Source: Acidobacteriota bacterium
GTDB lineage: Bacteria > Acidobacteriota > Terriglobia > Terriglobales > Acidobacteriaceae
NCBI GenBank assembly: GCA_021805265.1
Contig: JAJZFR010000186.1
Span: 1 to 14,194, forward strand
Direction of reading: 5' to 3'
Length of the DNA stretch: 14,194 nt
Under the pieces are notes generated by a model, which did not search any database, was not told where the DNA came from, and worked only from the letters and a program-made list of their open reading frames with translations. This document shows positions 7,418 through 14,194 of the stretch, piece after piece. Positions within the stretch are counted from its first letter, which is position 1. Every line of letters begins with the position of its first letter. The translations under genes and the position numbers were made by a program.

Positions 7418-7431
7418 TCGAACCCTGTAAA
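7404..7431 (+). promoter_or_regulatory. Candidate housekeeping promoter for the GH1 - nucleoside hydrolase pair
   Basis: A perfect -35 TTGACA (7404-7409), a 16-bp spacer and the -10-like TGTAAA (7426-7431; 4 of 6 matches to TATAAT). Transcription would start near 7438, giving a leader of about 130 nt that includes the hairpin and the 18-bp array. Confidence 0.5.
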
Positions 7432-7446
7432 AGTTCTAAGTCCATC

Positions 7447-7468
7447 GATACGGCTTCGACTCCGTATC
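7447..7468 (+). other. Small hairpin in the GH1 leader
   Basis: GATACGG (7447-7453) and CCGTATC (7462-7468) form a 7-bp perfect stem with an 8-nt loop (CTTCGACT). It is followed by AAGG rather than T residues, so it is unlikely to be an intrinsic terminator. It sits immediately before the 18-bp repeats. Confidence 0.5.
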
Positions 7469-7471
7469 AAG

Positions 7472-7561
7472 GTAATACGTTTGCCTAAGGGTAATACGTT
7501 AGCAAGGGCAATGCGTTTGCCAAATGTAATACGTTTGCCAAAGGTAATACATTTACCCAGG
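7472..7561. repeat. Five tandem units of about 18 bp before the GH1 start
   Basis: Consensus GTAATACGTTTGCCAAAG. Units start at 7472 (19 bp), 7491 (17 bp), 7508, 7526 and 7544 (18 bp each). The fourth unit is perfect; the second lacks part of the middle. The array ends at the GGGAG that serves as ribosome binding site. A frame starting at TTG 7481 stays open through the array into the GH1 gene, but the family-like protein begins only at 7571. Confidence 0.9.
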
Positions 7562-7570
7562 GAGCTTCCC

Positions 7571-9031
7571 GTGAATCGACGCAAATTTCTCCAGTCCTCC
7601 AGCCTGACCCTCGGTGCCGGCTCGCTCTCCACTCTCATTCCCTCCGTCCTGCGCGCCCAGCCCAACCCCCAGGCTCACGCCGCCGCAAAGTTCCCCGAAG
7701 GCTTCCTCTGGGGATCCGCCACCGCCGCCTATCAGGTCGAGGGCGCAGTCCACGAGGGCGGACGCGGCCCCTCTGTCTGGGACACCTTTGCCCATACCCC
7801 CGGCAAGACCGCTCACGGAGACACCGGCGACGTCGCCGACGACTTCTACCACCTCTACCCGCAGGACATCGCGCTCATGAAGCATCTCGGCGTCAAGACC
7901 TTCCGCTTCTCCGTCGCCTGGACGCGCATCTTCCCCACCGGCTCCGGCGCGCCAAACCAGCAGGGCATCGACTTCTACAAAAAGCTCATCGACGCGCTCC
8001 TCGCCGCCGGCATCGAACCCTACTGCACGCTCTTCCACTGGGACCTTCCCCAGGCACTTCAGGACAAAGGCGGCTGGGAGAACCGCGACACCGCCAGGCT
8101 CTTCGCCGATTACTCCGGCTTCACCGCCGGCGCGCTCTCCGACCGATGCAAACACTTCATGACCATCAACGAAATGCGCTCCTTCACTGAGCTTGGCTAC
8201 GGCAACGGCATGCACGCCCCCGGCCTCCAGGTGGGCACCCGGCGGCTCGCCCAGCTCAATCACTACGTCGTCCTTGCCCACGGCCTCGCCGTCCAGGCCA
8301 TTCGCGCCCATGCCGCTCCCGGCACCCGCGTCGGCCTCGCCGACAACGTCGTCGCTGCCACCCCGGTCATCGAGACCCCCGAACACATCGAGGCCGCGCG
8401 GCGAGCGATCCGCGAAGAAAACGCCATGTATATGACCGTCATTCAGGAGGGCCGCTACACCGATCTCTACCTCAAGCGACTCGGTGCCGATGCACCCAGA
8501 TTTACCTCCGAAGAGCTTGCCATCATCCACAGCCCGCTCGACTTTGTCGGCATCAATCTCTACACCCCCACTTACGTCCGCGCCGATAGCTCCAAAAGCT
8601 CCGAAAGCGGCTACGCCCTCGTCCAGCAGCCTGCCTCCTATCCCCACATGCTGAGCCCCTGGCTCACCATCGGCCCCGAGGCGCTCTACTGGGCACCCAG
8701 GCTCGTCGCCGAGGTCTGGAAGGTGAAGGAAATCTACATCACCGAAAACGGTGCCTCGTCCACCGACGCGCCTGCCCCCGATGGACACATCTACGACACC
8801 GACCGCGTCATGTACCTGCGCAACTACCTCACGCAGCTCCATCGCGCTGTCTCCGAGGGCGTTCCCGTCAAGGGCTACTTTCTCTGGAGCCTGCTCGACA
8901 ACTTCGAGTGGGCCGATGGCTACGGGAAGCGTTTCGGCATCGTCTATGTTGACTTCGCCACCCAGAAACGCATCCCCAAATTGAGCGCCGCCTTCTACCG
9001 ACAGGTCATCGCATCGAACGAAGTCAAATAG
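7571..9031 (+). CDS. Tat-exported GH1 family glycosidase (beta-glucosidase-like)
   Basis: A 486-residue retaining beta-glycosidase of family GH1, predicted to act in the periplasm or outside. The N-terminus MNRRKFLQSSSLTLGAGSL has a twin-arginine motif and hydrophobic core, with a likely cleavage after SVLRA near residue 29. The TIM-barrel domain starts FPEGFLWGSATAAYQVEGA (41-59). Conserved points are FRFSVAWTRIFP, the CTLFHWDLPQAL motif, the acid/base glutamate E201 in TINEM, the nucleophile E392 in YITENG, and FLWSLLDNFEWADGYGKRFG. The usual NEP triad reads NEM here. The GTG at 7571 is chosen because AGGGAG lies six bases before it and the Tat peptide begins there; the TTG at 7481 would translate the tandem repeats. 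Exact substrate cannot be read from sequence; beta-glucosides or galactosides are typical. Confidence 0.95.
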   Translation: MNRRKFLQSSSLTLGAGSLSTLIPSVLRAQPNPQAHAAAKFPEGFLWGSATAAYQVEGAVHEGGRGPSVWDTFAHTPGKTAHGDTGDVADDFYHLYPQDIALMKHLGVKTFRFSVAWTRIFPTGSGAPNQQGIDFYKKLIDALLAAGIEPYCTLFHWDLPQALQDKGGWENRDTARLFADYSGFTAGALSDRCKHFMTINEMRSFTELGYGNGMHAPGLQVGTRRLAQLNHYVVLAHGLAVQAIRAHAAPGTRVGLADNVVAATPVIETPEHIEAARRAIREENAMYMTVIQEGRYTDLYLKRLGADAPRFTSEELAIIHSPLDFVGINLYTPTYVRADSSKSSESGYALVQQPASYPHMLSPWLTIGPEALYWAPRLVAEVWKVKEIYITENGASSTDAPAPDGHIYDTDRVMYLRNYLTQLHRAVSEGVPVKGYFLWSLLDNFEWADGYGKRFGIVYVDFATQKRIPKLSAAFYRQVIASNEVK

Positions 9032-9111
9032 ATGGCCCGGCAAAGGCCCGTCGCAGCTTCTATCATCGGCTGCATGGGCAGAATGGCTGCAAAGAGAGAA
9101 AGAGGTTTGCC

Positions 9112-10116
9112 GTGAAACGATACCCGCTACGTTGCCTCTGGGTGGTTCCACTGCTGGCCCTCGCCGCCGTAGCCCACTCCGCCTGCGCCCAATCCTCGCC
9201 CGACTACCAACCAGATTTCCAACAGCATTCGCCCCAGCTTGTCTGGATCGACACCGACATCGGCGACGACATCGACGATGCCTTCGCCCTCGCCCTGCTC
9301 CTCCAAAGCCCCGAGGTCAGGATCCTCGGCATCTCCACCGCCTTCGGAGACACCGAGACCCGCGCCCGTCTTCTGGATCGCTTTCTCGCCCAGGCGGGCG
9401 ACAGGTCGGTGCCCGTTGCCGCCGGTCTGCCCACGCTCACCCCCAATGTGCTCACCCAGCGCGCCTACGCCGAGGGCGTCCCTGCCAGATCCCACCCCGA
9501 CGCCGTTGCCGCGCTCCTCGCCGCCATCCGCGCCTATCCCGGACAAGTCACCCTCCTCGCCATCGGACCACTCTTCAACGTCGCCGCCGCCAGCCAGCGC
9601 AGCCCGGAGACCTTCCGCAAGCTCCGGCGAATCGTCCTCATGGGCGGCTCCATCCGGTACGGCTACAACGCGCCCTCCGGCAAACCCACGCCGCCGGATC
9701 CCGAATGGAACATCCTTCAGGACCCCGCCGGCGCGCAGCAGGTCTTCGCGGCTGGCGTACCCATCTTCCTCCTGCCGCTTGATTCCACCCAGATTCCCCT
9801 CGAAGCCGCGCCGCGCGCGCAGCTCTTCGCCGCTGCCACTCCGCTCACCGACCAGTTGAAACTCCTTTACTCCGAGTGGGTCGCTCACTCCTCGAACCAC
9901 TCCCCCACGCCCACCCTTTTCGACGTCCTCGCCGCCGCCTGGATTCTCCAGCCCGAACTGTGCCCCATGCGGTCCATGCGCCTCACCGTCACCCCCGAGG
10001 GCCTAACCCAGCCCACCCCCGGACCGCCCAACGCCCACGTCTGTCTCCGCTCCTACCCCGCCGAGTTCCTCCAACTGGCCATCCCCCGCATCGAAAACAC
10101 CCGCAAAATCCGCTGA
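9112..10116 (+). CDS. Secreted nucleoside hydrolase (inosine-uridine preferring hydrolase family)
   Basis: A 334-residue protein of the calcium-dependent nucleoside hydrolase fold, which splits the N-glycosidic bond of nucleosides to base and ribose. Residues 1-27 form a signal peptide (WVVPLLALAAVAHSACAQ). The calcium/ribose motif VWIDTDIGDDIDDAFAL spans 44-60. LGISTAFGD, TLLAIGPLFNVA and RIVLMGGSI follow. PEWNILQDPAGAQQVF near 197 matches the family E.N...D..AA site. The late aspartate is in LFDVLAAAW (D271), but the histidine often found beside it in inosine-uridine enzymes is not seen, so substrate choice may differ. The GTG start has AGAGG six bases upstream. The gene lies 80 bp after the GH1 gene on the same strand; both are exported, so a shared scavenging role is plausible. 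Confidence 0.92.
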   Translation: MKRYPLRCLWVVPLLALAAVAHSACAQSSPDYQPDFQQHSPQLVWIDTDIGDDIDDAFALALLLQSPEVRILGISTAFGDTETRARLLDRFLAQAGDRSVPVAAGLPTLTPNVLTQRAYAEGVPARSHPDAVAALLAAIRAYPGQVTLLAIGPLFNVAAASQRSPETFRKLRRIVLMGGSIRYGYNAPSGKPTPPDPEWNILQDPAGAQQVFAAGVPIFLLPLDSTQIPLEAAPRAQLFAAATPLTDQLKLLYSEWVAHSSNHSPTPTLFDVLAAAWILQPELCPMRSMRLTVTPEGLTQPTPGPPNAHVCLRSYPAEFLQLAIPRIENTRKIR

Positions 10117-10264
10117 ACCAACCCGAACAGCTCGGAAATCCTCAAAACAGCAGCCGGGAGCCAGCCCCCGAAAGAGATCCGGCGAAACTGAAGATTCACC
10201 CAGCCCCCGGCAAAAATCCGCGGGCAACCCTGAGGCAATCCGGGCAAAATCCTCGCCAAATCCA
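10117..10264. other. Spacer after the nucleoside hydrolase, no terminator seen
   Basis: C-rich, otherwise featureless sequence between the nucleoside hydrolase stop and the str-operon promoter. I looked for a GC hairpin followed by T residues on the plus strand and found none. Read-through into the str operon, or factor-dependent termination, is possible. A 119-codon minus-strand open frame here (10003-10362) is most likely a composition artefact. Confidence 0.5.
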
Positions 10265-10293
10265 TTGACCTCATCCGAACTTCCTGCTACATT
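10265..10293 (+). promoter_or_regulatory. Candidate sigma-70-type promoter of the str operon
   Basis: TTGACC (10265-10270), a 17-bp spacer and TACATT (10288-10293), followed by an A-rich start region. This is the best -35/-10 pair between the nucleoside hydrolase and rpsL. It would begin transcription near 10300, some 500 nt before rpsL. Confidence 0.55.
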
Positions 10294-10538
10294 AAAAAGG
10301 TTCGACAAGAACGGGTTCGTGCGCGTGTTCTGGCTGGTTTCTCTTAAGCCGCTGGCTGCCACACGAATTCGTCGTCCGGCTCGGGTGCGATTTTAGCCTC
10401 TGTCGGAACGGGCGGGGCGGCTTTTTCGATAGCTTCTCCGGCTCGTCACCAACCCCGGTAGCCTTGTTTGTTCCGGTTGTTCGCTTGCTTCTTGTGCAGG
10501 CTTGGTTGGCAGATTTTTCGCTACGGTGCCTGCGACAC

Positions 10539-10553
10539 CCTCCACCTTGGAGG
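10539..10553 (+). promoter_or_regulatory. Hairpin sequestering a Shine-Dalgarno in the rpsL leader
   Basis: CCTCCA (10539-10544), loop CCT, TGGAGG (10548-10553): a perfect 6-bp stem. The right arm is a strong Shine-Dalgarno, and ATG follows at 10557, three bases beyond it. Confidence 0.5.
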
Positions 10554-10556
10554 ATT

Positions 10557-10640
10557 ATGCGGGCCGAAACTCAGGATACGGAGCTGGCCTTTCGGGGTTT
10601 TCCCCAAAAGCGCGCGGTCACCGTCCGGGTTTTCGTCTGA
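10557..10640 (+). CDS. Possible 27-residue leader ORF upstream of rpsL
   Basis: An ATG after a strong but hairpin-hidden GGAGG opens a 27-codon frame ending in TGA at 10638-10640. The peptide is charged (MRAETQDTELAFRG... ending VTVRVFV) and resembles nothing I know. The GGAGG-to-ATG spacing of only three bases is short for efficient initiation. It could be a regulatory leader peptide or a chance ORF; I lean slightly to chance. Confidence 0.22.
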   Translation: MRAETQDTELAFRGFPQKRAVTVRVFV

Positions 10641-10799
10641 CGATTGGGTACGATGCAGACGCGGGGCAGCAGAACATGGCTTCCGTGCGCTTGCGCTCTT
10701 TTATCGAGCGCCGGCCGGGAGCGGGTCCGCTGCGCGTGGGTGCGATTTTCGGGTTTGTCCGGTTTTTGCGGTACGGGTTTTGCGGTAAGGAGCAACGGT

Positions 10800-11204
10800 T
10801 TGCCTACATTCAGTCAATTGGTTCGCAAGGGGCGCACGGCCCCACGGTACAAGACAGCTTCGCCGGCCCTGCAGGCCTGCCCGCAGCGGCGCGGCGTCTG
10901 CACCCGCGTCTACACCCAGACCCCCAAGAAGCCGAACTCGGCCCTGCGCAAGGTTGCGCGTGTGCGCCTGACCAACGGGATCGAGGTCACCACCTACATC
11001 CCCGGCATCGGCCACAACCTCCAGGAGCACTCGATCGTGCTCATCCGTGGTGGCCGCGTCAAGGATCTGCCCGGTGTGCGTTATCACGTCGTGCGCGGCA
11101 CGCTCGACTCGGTCGGCGTCGCCAACCGCAAACAGAGCCGGTCCAAGTACGGTGCCAAGCGCGGCAAGGGCGGCGCGGCTCCGGCGGGCAAGGGCAAGAA
11201 ATAG
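10800..11204 (+). CDS. rpsL: 30S ribosomal protein S12
   Basis: Decoding-centre protein of the small subunit. It is 134 residues starting at TTG with AAGGAG seven bases upstream. It reads (M)PTFSQLVRKGR, ACPQRRGVCTRVYTQTPKK, PNSALRKVARVRLTNGIEV, GHNLQEHSIVLIRGGRVKDL, then PGVRYHVVRGTLDSVGVANR and KQSRSKYGAKR. Lys43 and Lys88, the sites where substitutions give streptomycin resistance in many bacteria, are the wild-type lysines. Asp89, which is methylthiolated in some species, is present. The tail after AKR is a lysine/glycine/alanine extension of about 13 residues. An in-frame upstream extension back to 10644 is not S12-like and lacks a good ribosome binding site. First gene of the str operon, 106 bp before rpsG. 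Confidence 0.97.
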   Translation: MPTFSQLVRKGRTAPRYKTASPALQACPQRRGVCTRVYTQTPKKPNSALRKVARVRLTNGIEVTTYIPGIGHNLQEHSIVLIRGGRVKDLPGVRYHVVRGTLDSVGVANRKQSRSKYGAKRGKGGAAPAGKGKK

Positions 11205-11274
11205 TTCCCGTCGTCCTCAGCGGCGCGGGGTGAAATCGCAGGGTTCGGGCTGGTCCGGTCGGGTCAGCCCATAG

Positions 11275-11305
11275 GAATCCGAAAAGAATCCGAGAAGGAA
11301 TCAGA
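11275..11305 (+). repeat. Three GAATCCGA-like repeats before rpsG
   Basis: GAATCCGA at 11275-11282 and 11286-11293 and GAATCAGA at 11298-11305, spaced 11-12 bp, form a purine-rich run covering the rpsG ribosome binding site (AAGGA at 11295-11299). The spacing suggests local tandem duplication. Confidence 0.5.
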
Positions 11306-11310
11306 AGACG

Positions 11311-11781
11311 ATGCCAAGAAAAGGTCACATTGCCAAGCGGGAAGTAGCGCCAGACCCGGTCTACGGTTCGACGCTGGTCACCAAGTTCGTCAATTCGCTC
11401 ATGTGGGGCGGTAAGAAATCGACGGCCCAGGGTATCTTCTATACCGCGATGACCAACCTCGAGTCGCGCGGCGGCGACGAAGCGCTCAAGCTCTTCAAGC
11501 GCGCCGTCGAAAACTGCAAGCCGCTGCTCGAGGTCAAGTCGCGGCGCGTTGGCGGGGCCAACTATCAGGTGCCCATCGAGGTCAACACCGAGCGCCGCAC
11601 CTCGCTCGCCATTCGCTGGCTGATTACCTACGGGCGCGCCCGCGGCGAAAAGGGCATGATCGACAAGCTGACCAATGAGCTGCTCGATGCGGCCAACGGT
11701 CGCGGAGCGGCCATGAAGAAGAAGGAAGATGTTCATCGCATGGCCGAGGCCAACAAGGCATTTGCGCATTATCGCTGGTAG
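11311..11781 (+). CDS. rpsG: 30S ribosomal protein S7
   Basis: Primary 16S rRNA 3'-domain binding protein that nucleates assembly of the 30S head. The 156-residue length is that of a typical bacterial S7. It starts MPRKGHIAKREVAPDPVYGS, continues through LVTKFVNSLMWGGKKSTAQ, VKSRRVGGANYQVPIEV and RRTSLAIRWLITYGRARG, and ends HRMAEANKAFAHYRW. The ATG has AAGGA about 11 bases upstream. In Escherichia coli S7 represses its own operon by binding the rpsL-rpsG spacer; here that spacer is 106 nt, but I see no obvious copy of that RNA structure. The stop codon sits inside a short direct repeat. Confidence 0.98.
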   Translation: MPRKGHIAKREVAPDPVYGSTLVTKFVNSLMWGGKKSTAQGIFYTAMTNLESRGGDEALKLFKRAVENCKPLLEVKSRRVGGANYQVPIEVNTERRTSLAIRWLITYGRARGEKGMIDKLTNELLDAANGRGAAMKKKEDVHRMAEANKAFAHYRW

Positions 11782-11812
11782 TACGGGGTACGGCGCGCCG
11801 GTAGTACGGGGT
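11777..11812. repeat. 13-bp direct repeat across the rpsG stop codon
   Basis: GGTAGTACGGGGT occurs at 11777-11789 and again at 11800-11812, 23 bp apart. The first copy includes the rpsG stop codon TAG (11779-11781) and the second reproduces it downstream. This looks like a recent small tandem duplication. Confidence 0.85.
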
Positions 11813-11853
11813 GCCGGCAGCTTCCGGGATTTTTCCGGATGAAATTGGATTTC

Positions 11854-11904
11854 GAGCGGCCCGCCTGGCCAGAATTGCTTTGGCCGGTATGGGTTTAGCC
11901 GCTC
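11854..11904 (+). other. Base-paired element in the rpsG-fusA spacer
   Basis: GAGCGGC (11854-11860) can pair with GCCGCTC (11898-11904), enclosing an inner GGCCA...TGGCC stem. No T-run follows, so it is not an intrinsic terminator. It may be a processing or regulatory structure in the message. Confidence 0.35.
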
Positions 11905-11923
11905 GGGTGAGATCAAAAAAACC

Positions 11924-11941
11924 GCGAACCGTGGGGTTCGC
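11924..11941 (+). other. Hairpin directly before the fusA ribosome binding site
   Basis: GCGAACC (11924-11930), loop GTGG, GGTTCGC (11935-11941): a 7-bp perfect stem. It is followed at once by AAGGAAGAG, the fusA ribosome binding site. No U-tract follows the stem. Confidence 0.55.
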
Positions 11942-11956
11942 AAGGAAGAGAAATTC

Positions 11957-14038
<2,082 letters not shown>

Positions 14039-14041
14039 TTT

Positions 14042-14091
14042 GCGCCGAACGGCGCGAAAGATGAGATTGGGGCTGGAGCCGGACAACCGGC
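14042..14091 (+). other. Two small hairpins between fusA and tuf
   Basis: GCGCC-GAAC-GGCGC (14042-14055) lies just after the fusA stop, and GCCGG-ACAA-CCGGC (14078-14091) follows. Neither is followed by T residues, so continued transcription into tuf is expected. Confidence 0.45.
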
Positions 14092-14140
14092 GCCCTGGGG
14101 CATAACCGGCAGAACAAGCTAGGAAAGGGAATCGGAAGTC

Positions 14141-14194
14141 ATGGCGAAGGAAAAGTTTGATCGCAGCAAGCCGCATGTGAACGTTGGGACGATC
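14141..14194 (+). CDS. tuf: Elongation factor Tu, first 18 codons only
   Basis: The ATG at 14141 opens MAKEKFDRSKPHVNVGTI up to the window edge. This is the standard EF-Tu N-terminus, stopping just before the P-loop region (GHVDHGKTT in the family). EF-Tu carries aminoacyl-tRNA to the ribosome as a GTP complex. AGGAAAGGG 11 bases upstream can act as the ribosome binding site. Position after fusA completes the rpsL-rpsG-fusA-tuf order. Confidence 0.96.
   Translation, partial: MAKEKFDRSKPHVNVGTI

Larger units (their letters stand above)
10294..10799 (+). promoter_or_regulatory. Long 5' leader of the str operon
   Basis: About 500 nt without a recognised gene between the best promoter and rpsL. 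It contains a hairpin covering a ribosome binding site (10539-10553), a possible 27-codon ORF (10557-10640), a second hairpin inside that ORF (10589-10610), and a G/T-rich stretch (about 10745-10786) with repeated CGGGTTTTGCGG-like pieces. It ends in AAGGAG (10787-10792), the rpsL ribosome binding site. Whether this is a regulatory leader, or whether a second promoter closer to rpsL exists, cannot be decided by eye. Confidence 0.4.

Noticed and set aside
7481..7570. Extended GH1 start at TTG 7481
   Set aside because: It would translate the 18-bp repeats ahead of a Tat signal peptide. GTG 7571 has AGGGAG at ideal spacing and begins the Tat motif. Kept only as a possibility in the findings.
7553..9151. 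532-codon open frame on the minus strand opposite the GH1 gene
   Set aside because: Antisense of a clear GH1 enzyme. It is rich in Gly/Asp/Val from reverse-complemented codons, with no recognisable motif.
10003..10362. 119-codon minus-strand open frame between the nucleoside hydrolase and the rpsL leader
   Set aside because: It overlaps the 3' end of the nucleoside hydrolase antisense and crosses the best str promoter; no ribosome binding site or family features.
10644..10799. N-terminal extension of S12 starting at ATG 10644
   Set aside because: The extension is Arg/Cys/Trp-rich and unlike any S12, while the TTG at 10800 has an ideal Shine-Dalgarno and gives the normal S12 N-terminus.
10502..11233. 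243-codon plus-strand open frame through the rpsL leader and rpsL
   Set aside because: It overlaps rpsL in another frame. The second half is an out-of-frame reading of S12, and the first half has no ribosome binding site or similarity.

Overview
The window is GC-rich bacterial chromosome that looks like Acidobacteriota, class Terriglobia. This is inferred from the style of the proteins and the gene company: a phenylalanyl-tRNA synthetase beta subunit without its tRNA-binding domain, an S23/IVS-type four-helix-bundle gene with short tandem repeats, a 7TM-SpoIIE phosphatase, and a Tat-exported GH1 enzyme. No 16S or other decisive marker is present, so the placement is tentative. Most of the window is core housekeeping. 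I see no phage, CRISPR, transposase, rRNA or tRNA gene.

Left block, minus strand (1-7169). Read in the direction of transcription: a membrane diguanylate cyclase (GGDEF); a 7TM SpoIIE/PP2C-type phosphatase; a YkgJ-like cysteine-cluster protein overlapping the phosphatase stop; pheS; a four-helix-bundle gene inserted between pheS and pheT; and pheT, which runs off the left edge. An 11-copy 8-bp tandem repeat lies between pheS and the four-helix-bundle gene. It contains the pheS stop codon and encodes the last residues of PheS.

Middle block. A divergent spacer of about 400 bp (7170-7570) carries two separate tandem arrays: four 12-bp units overlapping a good -35 box, and five units of about 18 bp just before the start. 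It precedes two plus-strand genes for exported enzymes, a Tat-signal GH1 glycosidase and a secreted nucleoside hydrolase. They sit 80 bp apart and are probably one transcript acting outside the cytoplasm on glycosides and nucleosides.

Right block, plus strand (10117-14194). This is the classic str operon: rpsL, rpsG, fusA, then the first 18 codons of tuf. The best promoter lies about 500 nt upstream of rpsL. The implied long leader contains a hairpin that hides the Shine-Dalgarno of a possible 27-codon leader ORF. rpsL starts with TTG and fusA with GTG. The intercistronic spacers contain hairpins and a 23-bp partial duplication that starts inside the last codons of rpsG.

I do not see a clear new multi-gene system. 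The observations most worth following are the repeat array that has reached the pheS coding end together with the inserted four-helix-bundle gene, the reduced PheT, and the long str-operon leader.
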